DNA of 38,525 nt from Deltaproteobacteria bacterium (lineage in GTDB: Bacteria; Desulfobacterota; Desulfobacteria; Desulfobacterales; ETH-SRB1), in NCBI GenBank assembly GCA_030272815.1, contig JAJSZT010000031.1, positions 1-38,525 on the forward strand, in the 5' to 3' direction. This document shows positions 15,388 through 22,447 of this stretch, one piece after another. Under the pieces are notes generated by a model, which worked only from the letters and a program-made list of their open reading frames with translations, was not told where the DNA came from and ran no database searches. Numbering within the stretch: the first letter of the stretch is position 1; every line of letters begins with the position of its first letter. The position numbers and the translations under genes were made by a program.

Positions 15388-15612
15388 GTAACTACTCAGG
15401 TTAATAGGCACAGAGGCACAAAGTTGTCTTGCCTATTTGCTGCTTAACTTCCTGATTAAACTGCTAAGCATTCGTTCTATCTCTCGGCTTAATTCATATA
15501 GCTTAAAGTCATTGATTTTTGCCAAACAAGCAGGTCCCTATATGTTTTCATTTTTTCTTTGTGCCTTTGTGCCTTTGTGCCTTTGCCCCTCTGTGCCCAC
15601 CTGAATAGTTAC
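15388..15612. repeat. Palindromic repeat family H, copy 1
   Basis: Inverted ends GTAACTACTCAGGT (15388-15401) and ACCTGAATAGTTAC (15599-15612). Inside, GGCACAGAGGCACAAAG on the left pairs with a tandem TTTGTGCC tract (15558-15596) on the right. The same termini bound the element at 34474-34570 with different filling. It lies between the antitoxin and the pilA promoter region. Confidence 0.78.
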
Positions 15613-15881
15613 AAATCCTGATCATCCTGTATATCCTGTCAAAAAATGGTGAAAATCACAGCCAATCCGGTGAAAATCACTGGCTTTATTGTCATGGTCA
15701 GAAGAATATAAATCACCACTTTTAAAAAATATTCTGTATAACAGTTTGCAAATGAACTGTCCCGCAGCAAGCTTCAGGCAATTAAACCCAACAGTTTACG
15801 AAAATCTGTGTAATCTGCGTAATCTGCGGATTAAAAATCTTACAGCCTGCTATTAACAAAACAACGTGCGACAAAATAATG
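15613..15881. other. Gene-free stretch upstream of the pilA promoter
   Basis: No credible coding frame. It contains short direct repeats (GGTGAAAATCAC twice near 15647-15685; TCCTGTATATCCTGTC near 15624; TAATCTGCG twice near 15810). PilR-type activators bind well upstream of sigma-54 promoters, so this stretch is the likely place for their binding sites, but I cannot point to a clear dyad. Confidence 0.4.
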
Positions 15882-15898
15882 TGGCACAATAGTTGCTT
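15882..15898 (+). promoter_or_regulatory. Sigma-54 (-24/-12) promoter of pilA
   Basis: TGGCAC-AATAG-TTGCTT matches the RpoN consensus TGGCAC-N5-TTGCW at all conserved positions, including the invariant GG and GC with correct 10-base spacing. Transcription should begin about 12 bases after the GC, giving an untranslated leader of roughly 140 bases before pilA at 16053. Two sigma-54 activators and a PilS-like kinase lie upstream in the window. Confidence 0.88.
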
Positions 15899-15954
15899 CT
15901 TTATCATTGTAAAGCCAAAATGAAAATGACCAACAGCTCAAAAATCGGCTAAAA

Positions 15955-16048
15955 AAGGAGGAAAATTATAAAAATTGCAAAAAAAATCCAGGCGGAGTCA
16001 AAACATCTAACAAGTTTTTTAAAAATAATAACTTAAAAAAGGAGGAAA
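15955..16048 (+). promoter_or_regulatory. Duplicated ribosome-binding leader of pilA
   Basis: AAAAAAGGAGGAAAATTAT occurs near 15952 and again as AAAAAAGGAGGAAAAATTATG at the true start (16036-16055). The first copy is followed by AAAAATTGC instead of ATG. The second is an exceptionally strong Shine-Dalgarno, fitting an abundant pilin. The first may be a relic of a duplicated gene start or a standby ribosome site. Confidence 0.6.
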
Positions 16049-16052
16049 AATT

Positions 16053-16430
16053 ATGATTAGAAAACTAAGACCAAACAATGAAAAAGGTTTTACACTGATC
16101 GAACTGATGATCGTTATTGCGATCATTGGCATCCTGGCTGCTATTGCCATCCCGAACTTTCTGGCGTATCGGACCAAAGGGCAAGATGCCGCTGCTCAAG
16201 CCTGCGCCAAGAATTATTACAATACAGCCATGGCTTATTTTGCAGAACAATCAGGCGCAGGCGATATAGCATTAAACACAAATGGAGCTCCCGCTTTTAC
16301 CATAGATGATAATGTTACAATTGGCGGCACCCATATGACAGACAGTAATGGCACCATTACTACTGATTTGACATTTAGTCACAATAGATCTGACACAACC
16401 TACACACTCACCACTGATGGCAAATTTTAA
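16053..16430 (+). CDS. pilA: Type IV major pilin
   Basis: 125 residues with a 12-residue basic leader ([12 protein letters not shown]) and the prepilin peptidase site G12/F13, [20 protein letters not shown]. The mature protein is 113 residues with methylatable Phe1 and the invariant Glu5. The hydrophobic N-terminal helix is followed by a small head domain with [20 protein letters not shown] and a Thr/Asp-rich beta region; there is only one Cys, so no disulfide loop. It is longer than the ~60-residue helix-only pilins of Geobacter. A sigma-54 promoter lies upstream and a hairpin terminator downstream, so it is a single-gene unit. Confidence 0.95.
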   Translation: MIRKLRPNNEKGFTLIELMIVIAIIGILAAIAIPNFLAYRTKGQDAAAQACAKNYYNTAMAYFAEQSGAGDIALNTNGAPAFTIDDNVTIGGTHMTDSNGTITTDLTFSHNRSDTTYTLTTDGKF

Positions 16431-16454
16431 CAACTTATTATATTTTATTACCAT

Positions 16455-16487
16455 AAAAAGGGAGGCCCAATTACCTCCCTTTTTTTA
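16455..16487. terminator. Intrinsic terminator, probably bidirectional
   Basis: AAAAAGGGAGG and CCTCCCTTTTT form an 11-bp stem with loop CCCAATTA, followed by more T residues. It ends pilA transcripts, and the mirrored A-tract lets it serve the convergent methyltransferase, whose TAA stop (16485-16487) overlaps it. Confidence 0.9.
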
Positions 16488-17261
16488 TATTTTCTCCAGA
16501 ACAACAAATATACGAAAAGCCAGAACGCTGCTTAATGGTTTTAATAACTTTTCCAGCCATTCAAAAAGGTTATACATGAATAGCGGACATAGGTTCGGAT
16601 GATTAAATCCACCACTAAGTGGGTAAACAATAAAATCAAAACACTCCTGTTTGATAATTCTAAAATGAGGACAAGCTTCAATAAAACGTTCTTTATATTT
16701 TTCAAACATCAAAGTGGTTACAGCCTGATTACCGCTAAATGGGCTTTTTCCTTTTACAGAATAATCAATTTTAAAAGGATCTATATTCCAATTCATCCCT
16801 TCAGAATGAATAAAGCGGTAAACTAAAAAAGAAGCCCAGGAAACATATGGCTCCATTATTAGAATCCTCCCGCCCTGCTTCAAAACCCTTTGCGCATCAG
16901 AAAAAAAGGAACCCGGTTCCCGGAGGTGATGAAGAACATCAAACAGCACGATATTATCCAGACTTCCATGCTTAAAGGGTAGATGGTGCGCATCTGCCAC
17001 TACATCCAGCCATGGAACAAACAGGATATCAGAACTTATCGCGTCCGGGAAAAACTCTTTTAAATTGCCGCTTCCTCCGCCAATTTCCAGGATTGTGCCC
17101 GGCTTTATGGCATCTCCGACAATGCCGTACCACCTATGATACAACCTCCTTACAATTTCCTTGGATTGCCAGATTTCCTTTCGACTATTTAAGATATCAG
17201 AATATTGAAGCATTGTTTCACGAAGCCTGTATTTATATTGCCTTAATTTTTCTATACGCAA
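16485..17261 (-). CDS. Class I SAM-dependent methyltransferase
   Basis: 258 residues. Motif I is TILEIGGGSGNLKEFFPDAISSD; LDVVADAHHLPF and NIVLFDVLHHL are the following SAM-fold strands, and LKQGGRILIMEPY completes the core. The C-terminal 100 residues are family-variable. It belongs to the Methyltransf_11-like group and its substrate cannot be told; its glycosyltransferase neighbour suggests a lipid- or glycan-linked acceptor. The TTG start at 17261 overlaps the upstream gene by 29 bases; ATG 17213 is an alternative with no better ribosome site. The 3' end meets the pilA terminator. Confidence 0.85.
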   Translation of the reverse strand: MRIEKLRQYKYRLRETMLQYSDILNSRKEIWQSKEIVRRLYHRWYGIVGDAIKPGTILEIGGGSGNLKEFFPDAISSDILFVPWLDVVADAHHLPFKHGSLDNIVLFDVLHHLREPGSFFSDAQRVLKQGGRILIMEPYVSWASFLVYRFIHSEGMNWNIDPFKIDYSVKGKSPFSGNQAVTTLMFEKYKERFIEACPHFRIIKQECFDFIVYPLSGGFNHPNLCPLFMYNLFEWLEKLLKPLSSVLAFRIFVVLEKI

Positions 17262-18648
17262 ATATGGTCATTTTTAACAACAGCCATCCATGGCGAAAAC
17301 GGCTGATGTTGGTTTGACCGTAAGTTCTTTCTCTATAACGAATGGGGACCTCGACTACTTTGAGATTTTGTTTAATCGCGCCGAAAATAAGGTCAAAATC
17401 TCCAAAAGGATCAAAATCTCCAAAATAGTTCCTGCCCGCTTGAATTTTCTCATAATCTGCTCGAAAAAGCGCCTTAGTGCCGCAAAGCGTATCCTTGAAT
17501 CTCTGGTTTAGAATCCATGTAAACATCATGGAAAAAAATTTATTTCCAAGAAAATTCAATACTCTCATCGCCTGTTTTTCCATAGGATAGATAAGACGAC
17601 AGCCATTAATAAACTCTCCGTGGTCCTCCACTAACGCCAGATAAAATTTGGTCAGATCTTCCGGAGGTACAGTTAGATCAGCATCGAGTATCATCAGGAT
17701 ATCTCCCCTTGCCGAAGCAAACCCTTTTCTTACAGCATCTCCCTTGCCCTGACCGTTCTGTACCATAAACTTGATATCTTTATCTGGATAGGCTTTAATA
17801 ATTTTATATATTTCTTCCTGTGTATTATCGGTTGAATGCCCATCAACAAAAATTATCTCCTGATGCCGTCCAAAGTTCGGAATCCGTTTTACTGCGGGCT
17901 CGATATTCCCTTTCTCATTTTTACACGGTATAAGGATAGTGGTTGTAAACTCCTTCTTCTTTTTTTGTTTTATTGGTCTGGCGATTATATATTGACACAG
18001 ACACAGCCTTCTTAAACCCGGAAGAGAGGCAAGATATTGATTGATAAAACTGCTGAGCCACGGGATTCTCTTTGGAAAAAGCAGGCGGGATTCGGATTTT
18101 ACCACCTGAAAGCGGGCCAGAGAGAGTAGATTGCATATATCTTCGGAAGAAAGCCAGTTCTGGTATTGCTGAGGCATTTTCAACCCCATTATTTCACCCA
18201 TCTTAAGAATAGGTTCCCAGAGGAAATTATAATAAGAAATAATAATCCTGGTATCAGCACGGCAAAAGATGTGAAGTCTTCTGAAGGTTTCCTCTAAGTC
18301 CATAAGATGACCAACAACGTCAGCCAAAATCAATATATCAAAGGTTTCTCCCCATCCGTTTATCTGTTCGATATCGTCCAGCCGAAATTCCAGGTGAGAA
18401 TATTTCTTTTTTGCAATATCCATCATCTTGGCACTAAAATCTATTCCAACACCACGTTTGGGCTTTAAAGCATTGAGAAGTTCTCCTGTTCCACAACCAA
18501 GCTCCAGAATTGACAGCCCTTCGGAAACCAAAAAACGGAAATACTTTTTTTGCTCATCATAATAGTATCTATTACGGTTTATCCAGTATTGACGATTATC
18601 TGCCAGAGCATCAAATCGTTTTATAATTGTTTCTTTTTTTGTCATCAT
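17233..18648 (-). CDS. Methyltransferase-glycosyltransferase (GT2) fusion
   Basis: 471 residues in two domains. Residues ~1-205 are a SAM methyltransferase (SILELGCGTGELLNAL, GVGIDFSAKMM, FDILILADVVGHL). Residues ~230-471 are a GT-A fold of family 2 close to dolichol-phosphate mannosyltransferases (TTTILIPCKNEKGNIE, IIFVDGHSTDNT, ILMILDADLTVPPEDL with the DxD, and GTKALFRADYE). The GT part probably moves a nucleotide-sugar residue to polyprenyl phosphate. Fusing both activities suggests they act on one pathway. Start is ATG 18648 (ATG ATG). It overlaps the separate methyltransferase gene and forms an operon with it; the membrane GT-C gene at 18802 is divergent. Confidence 0.88.
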   Translation of the reverse strand: MMTKKETIIKRFDALADNRQYWINRNRYYYDEQKKYFRFLVSEGLSILELGCGTGELLNALKPKRGVGIDFSAKMMDIAKKKYSHLEFRLDDIEQINGWGETFDILILADVVGHLMDLEETFRRLHIFCRADTRIIISYYNFLWEPILKMGEIMGLKMPQQYQNWLSSEDICNLLSLARFQVVKSESRLLFPKRIPWLSSFINQYLASLPGLRRLCLCQYIIARPIKQKKKKEFTTTILIPCKNEKGNIEPAVKRIPNFGRHQEIIFVDGHSTDNTQEEIYKIIKAYPDKDIKFMVQNGQGKGDAVRKGFASARGDILMILDADLTVPPEDLTKFYLALVEDHGEFINGCRLIYPMEKQAMRVLNFLGNKFFSMMFTWILNQRFKDTLCGTKALFRADYEKIQAGRNYFGDFDPFGDFDLIFGAIKQNLKVVEVPIRYRERTYGQTNISRFRHGWLLLKMTIFAYRKIKAI

Positions 18649-18801
18649 TTATAAAGCTGGGAAAGTAATTAATATGATGCTTCATTAGCATTAAAATCCA
18701 ATCTTTACAATTACATCATTATCTCCTATGATTTCAAATAAAATGAATCATAAAACCCTTGGGGGTATAGCGGCCTTCCTTTCTGACAGCAATGGAGAAA
18801 C

Positions 18802-20928
18802 ATGAACAATACCGATAAACATAGAATATTTAATATTCGTTATGATATTTTGATCTGTCTGTTTCTCGTCATAACCACACTAATCGCCTATTGGCAAGTG
18901 AGAAATCATAACTTTCTTAGCTTCGATGACCATTTATATGTTCTGCATAACCAGCATGTGAACAACGGTTTGAGTTTAAAGAGCATGTCCTGGGCTTTCA
19001 GCTTTACAGACATCGCATACTGGCATCCTCTGTCATGGCTTTCCCACATGCTGGATTGCCAGCTCTATGGATTAAATCCGTCCATGCATCATACAACCAG
19101 TCTGATTCTTCATATAATAAACTGTCTTCTGTTATTTTTAGTGTTTAAAGGAATGACCGGCGCTGTCTGGAAAAGCGCCTTTATTGCCGCACTGTTCGCA
19201 TTGCACCCAATCAATGTAGAATCGGTTGCCTGGGTAGCTGAACGGAAGAATGTCCTTAGTACTTTGTTCTGGATGCTCACCCTATTGACCTATTGTTATT
19301 ATTCTTTACAACCTGGTTTCTATAGATACCTTTTGACACTTTTTTGTTTTTTACTAGGCCTTCTGGCTAAACCAATGCTTGTAACTCTGCCGTTTGTTCT
19401 TCTTTTGTTTGACTACTGGCCCCTTGAACGTCTCCGGTACAGCTCAACAACAAACACAGACAGATATAAAAAAGCGTCTTCACTTCATCTGATTCTGGAA
19501 AAGTTTCCTTTTTTCTTACTTGCCGGTGCTTCGATATACATCTCATCTTTATCGGTTCAACATCATGGAATAGTAGTATCCACGGAATCTGTTTCGATGA
19601 AGCTTCGGGTTGCTAACGCTCTGGTATCATATGTAAAATACATTGAAAAGATGATCTGGCCAAAAAATCTGGCGGTTTTCTATCCATTCCCTGATACTGT
19701 GCCTCTCTGGCAAATATTGGGAGCCGCTTTGTTCCTGGTATGTGTATCTATACTTGTATTTCGGGATAGAGCCAAACCTTATCTTGCGGTTGGATGGCTT
19801 TGGTACATCGGAACACTTGTGCCGGCAATTGGATTAATACAGGCGGGCTTATGGCCGTCGATAGCGGACCGCTTTGCTTACGCGCCGCTCATAGGGCTTT
19901 TTGTTGTTATTGCCTGGGGTGTTCCTGATCTTGTGGCTCGTTGGCGCTACAAAAAAATTGTGCTTGCTACAACAGCTACAGTACTTCTCTTAATCTTTAC
20001 GGCAGCATCTCGGTCGCAAAACAGGTATTGGGCCAACAACATTGCCCTTTTTAAACATTCCCTTGATGTGACGAACGATAATGATGTTGCTCACCAGAAG
20101 CTGGGTGAAGCACTGGCGGCTCAGGGTAAAACTGATGAAGCTGTCAGGCATTATTACAAGGCCTTGCGGATAAAACCTGATCTTATTGCAGCGCATCTAA
20201 ATCTGGGCGTTGCTTTAAGAGAGGAGGGCAAGATTAATGAGGCCGTAGAACATTTTTCCATGGCGTTACGGACGAAACCTGATTGTTCTGAAGCTTATTA
20301 TGAGCTTGGTGTTACACTGGAAAAACAGGGTAATTTTTCTGAAGCAATCCGGCATTATCTTGAGGCGCTACAGATAAATCCAAAATACGCATCAGCTCAT
20401 AACAACCTTGGCAACGCAATGGCTCGACAAGGGAATTTTGAAAGCGCTGTTTACCATTATCAAAAAGCTTTGCGGATAAATCCCAAATATGCTGGAGCAT
20501 GGTATAATTTAGGAAAAATTGCTGCTAATCAAGGAAAGATTGAAGAAGCAATATTTTATTTTAAAAAAACATTGGAAGTCAGTCCGAATATGCCAGCGGC
20601 TTTATATAATTTGTCGTGGATCGCAGCCACGACTAAAGATGATAAATTTAGAAACGGCAATGAGGCGGTTAACCTGGCAGAAAAACTATGCAAACTCCAA
20701 AATTACAGTCAACCTTTGTCTCTGGATGCGCTTGCCGCAGCTTATGCAGAAGCAGGAAAATACGATGATGCTGTTTTCACAGCTAAAAAAGCACTTGAAC
20801 TGGCATTGCTGTATGGCCATGAGGAGCTGGTCTCAGGAATAAAACAACGGCTCAGTTTATATAAATCAGGCCGGCCTTATCGACAAATGCCTCAGGAAAA
20901 AATATATACTGAAACAAAAAACAAGTAA
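18802..20928 (+). CDS. TPR-containing membrane glycosyltransferase-like protein (TMTC/GT-C type)
   Basis: 708 residues. The N-terminal ~400 form about ten membrane segments with the GT-C first-loop signature FLSFDDHLYVLHN and the AYWHPLSWLSHMLDCQLYGL block seen in TMTC-like protein O-mannosyltransferase relatives. From about residue 428 come five canonical tetratricopeptide repeats (for example AHLNLGVALREEGKINEAVEHF-type helices, each ending ALRI/INP) and two degenerate ones. Such proteins are thought to glycosylate secreted proteins with lipid-linked sugars, the TPR part probably facing the periplasm. That reaction is inferred. ATG 18802 has GGAG eight bases before it. Pilin upstream is a conceivable substrate, untested. 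Confidence 0.85.
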   Translation: MNNTDKHRIFNIRYDILICLFLVITTLIAYWQVRNHNFLSFDDHLYVLHNQHVNNGLSLKSMSWAFSFTDIAYWHPLSWLSHMLDCQLYGLNPSMHHTTSLILHIINCLLLFLVFKGMTGAVWKSAFIAALFALHPINVESVAWVAERKNVLSTLFWMLTLLTYCYYSLQPGFYRYLLTLFCFLLGLLAKPMLVTLPFVLLLFDYWPLERLRYSSTTNTDRYKKASSLHLILEKFPFFLLAGASIYISSLSVQHHGIVVSTESVSMKLRVANALVSYVKYIEKMIWPKNLAVFYPFPDTVPLWQILGAALFLVCVSILVFRDRAKPYLAVGWLWYIGTLVPAIGLIQAGLWPSIADRFAYAPLIGLFVVIAWGVPDLVARWRYKKIVLATTATVLLLIFTAASRSQNRYWANNIALFKHSLDVTNDNDVAHQKLGEALAAQGKTDEAVRHYYKALRIKPDLIAAHLNLGVALREEGKINEAVEHFSMALRTKPDCSEAYYELGVTLEKQGNFSEAIRHYLEALQINPKYASAHNNLGNAMARQGNFESAVYHYQKALRINPKYAGAWYNLGKIAANQGKIEEAIFYFKKTLEVSPNMPAALYNLSWIAATTKDDKFRNGNEAVNLAEKLCKLQNYSQPLSLDALAAAYAEAGKYDDAVFTAKKALELALLYGHEELVSGIKQRLSLYKSGRPYRQMPQEKIYTETKNK

Positions 20929-20962
20929 ATCTCTCCGCCATGAATGGCGCAGAAATATTATG

Positions 20963-20988
20963 GGTTCCCACGCTGGAGCATGGGAACC
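20963..20988. repeat. GGTTCCCA...TGGGAACC palindromic repeat
   Basis: An 8-bp outer stem with CGCTGGAGCA between, of the common GGGTTCCCACGCTGGAGC type. CGCCATGAATGGCG, another small palindrome, precedes it at 20937-20950. In one frame it reads MGSHAGAWEPG, a peptide that often gives false gene calls. Confidence 0.75.
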
Positions 20989-21125
20989 AGGCATTAATAT
21001 ACACAAAGTATTGGGTCCCCTGGAAAAAATTACGATGAGCTTTGTAGTATATTGTTTCTCCTTAATACAAAAAATCAGAAGTAAAAAAACAACTCAGACA
21101 AACATATCTGAATTAATGAATATTT

Positions 21126-21489
21126 TGGGTCAGTTTTTCAAGTGGGCCAATCGATTTTATATGTTGCTTGCATGGCTGGATGCGAAGATTATGCCCCGTT
21201 CTTTGTCGGCGGTCTTATTGATTAAGGCAGAAAAGAATCAGCCCGAATATTTCATAAAAGAATGAAAGAGGCGATGTTTTATCTCCATAAGCCCATGATG
21301 GGCTATACCAATGCCGACAATAAGTTAAAAATTGTTCTTTCTATGCGGAAAAATGGGAAATCAGAATCATTAACTTTATCCCTGCTGAATCCCTTTTTTA
21401 GAACTTTCAGAATTTACGATATTTTTTATTTTCAGACAGAATTTACAGGATATTTATTTTTATTTTATCAGTGTCTAAACATGGGTTAA
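21126..21489 (+). pseudogene. Broken unrecognised gene, copy 1
   Basis: One frame reads about 30 residues ending VACMAGCEDYAPFFVGGLID, meets TAA at 21223-21225, then continues as GRKESARIFHKRMKEAMFYL and HKPMMGYTNADNKLKIVLSM. The stretch looks like one gene with an inactivating stop. The part ending LSMRKNGKSES is similar to the fragment at 22250-22447. I cannot name the family. The two related remnants bracket vapBC. Confidence 0.5.
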
Positions 21490-21858
21490 TTTGATTTTGA
21501 CGATATCCTTTATTAACTTGAAATGATTATCAAGTGAATAAATTTCACAATGATTTTGTTTGGCATTTTGAGCAATTATCAAGTCTGGAATTCCAACTCC
21601 ATTCAGACCATTCTTCAAACATTTATATTGAAATTCAATTAGTTGATCCCACTTAATTTGTATTTCTATTTTGTTTATATTATTCAATAATTTGATAATT
21701 TTTCTCTGGTTTTTAATTTTAAGGAATGGTATGAGTTCTGCAAGAATTAAATCGTTTATGACTATAAGATTTTCATCAATTAGAAAATCCAGTTTTTCAA
21801 AATTGTTTCCACTCCTAAAATATTCTACCCAAACAGAAGTATCTACTAGAATCGACAT
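21475..21858 (-). CDS. vapC: VapC-type PIN-domain toxin
   Basis: 127 residues with the four acidic PIN-domain positions: D6 (ILVDTSVWVEYF), E41 (LILAELI), D91 (GIPDLIIAQNA) and D109 (YSLDNHF). VapC toxins are magnesium-dependent RNases that cut specific tRNAs or rRNA to slow growth. It overlaps its antitoxin gene by 13 bases, the normal VapBC order and spacing, and is intact. The GVGIPDL variant around D91 is common in the family. The codon mix is AT-rich even for this window, consistent with recent arrival. Confidence 0.9.
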   Translation of the reverse strand: MSILVDTSVWVEYFRSGNNFEKLDFLIDENLIVINDLILAELIPFLKIKNQRKIIKLLNNINKIEIQIKWDQLIEFQYKCLKNGLNGVGIPDLIIAQNAKQNHCEIYSLDNHFKLIKDIVKIKLTHV

Positions 21859-22049
21859 TGACGGCCTCGTATAGCGTTTAAATCAATGTTTAAATCTACC
21901 TTCCCTTTGAATTTTTTCAATTCAGAGATTTTGGATTTTCTGATTAACTCTTGTAATGCTATGATGATAACTTTGGTTTTGGTGTTGATGTTGGTTTCCC
22001 TCATGGCCTCATTTAATAAATCTTCTGGTAAATCAAGCGTTGTCCTCAT
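21846..22049 (-). CDS. vapB: VapB-type antitoxin
   Basis: 67 residues. MRTTLDLPEDLLNEAMRETN is a ribbon-helix-helix N terminus as in VapB antitoxins of the DUF2191/MetJ-like class; the tail (FKGKVDLNIDLNAIRGRQ) should block the toxin active site. I chose ATG 22049 because AAGGAGGTCGATT stands directly upstream; a longer frame from 22070 would read through the operator and this ribosome site. Together with VapC it would repress its promoter through the palindromes at 22061-22094. Confidence 0.9.
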   Translation of the reverse strand: MRTTLDLPEDLLNEAMRETNINTKTKVIIIALQELIRKSKISELKKFKGKVDLNIDLNAIRGRQCRF

Positions 22050-22060
22050 AATCGACCTCC

Positions 22061-22094
22061 TTTTATGCATAAATAAAACATTTTATGCATATGG
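22061..22094 (-). promoter_or_regulatory. Putative VapBC operator
   Basis: Two copies of TTTTATGCAT, each centred on the palindrome ATGCAT, lie at 22061-22070 and 22081-22090, spaced 20 bases or about two helical turns. The first extends to the perfect palindrome TTTATGCATAAA. They sit just upstream of the vapB ribosome site, where the ribbon-helix-helix antitoxin would autoregulate. Confidence 0.7.
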
Positions 22095-22249
22095 TGTCAA
22101 GCGTTTTAGTAATATTCAAAAGTATTCGCAGGGGTGCATCAGGTGTAACTCCCCTGCCTTTTAAGTCGGTGAGTTTCACATTATCCCAAATTAAACTTGA
22201 ATTTAATTCAGGCTTAACTTAAAGTAAGGTTGAATTTAAGAAGGGTTGA

Positions 22250-22447
22250 AAATATTCGGCTCAAGACTACAGGGTAATCAGATTTGAGGGAGATTTGAAT
22301 CAGGAACAGTTTATGTATTTGTGGGAAGAAATTTTTTGGCGGATCAATCCGTGCCATACCAATGCCGGCAACAACCTGAAAATCGCTCTTTCTATGCAAA
22401 AGAATTGGAAATCAGAAGAGAATGATCGAAAAAGGCTGGAACAGTAG
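22250..22447 (+). pseudogene. Unrecognised gene fragment, copy 2
   Basis: An open frame without a proper start encodes DYRVIRFEGDLNQEQFMYLW, EEIFWRINPCHTNAGNNLKI and ALSMQKNWKSEENDRKRLEQ before TAG. From 22353 onward its DNA is roughly 80% identical over ~65 bases to the remnant at 21305. It overlaps the start of the next membrane gene by 26 bases in a different frame. Probably the 3' end of a lost relative. Confidence 0.5.

Noticed and set aside
15558-15600. Possible CRISPR or minisatellite made of TTTGTGCC units
   Set aside because: The units are too short and lack unique spacers; the tract is one arm of a palindromic repeat.
20960-21265. Hypothetical protein starting MGSHAGAWEPG
   Set aside because: That peptide is encoded by a palindromic repeat; the rest shows no family and a competing frame fits better.
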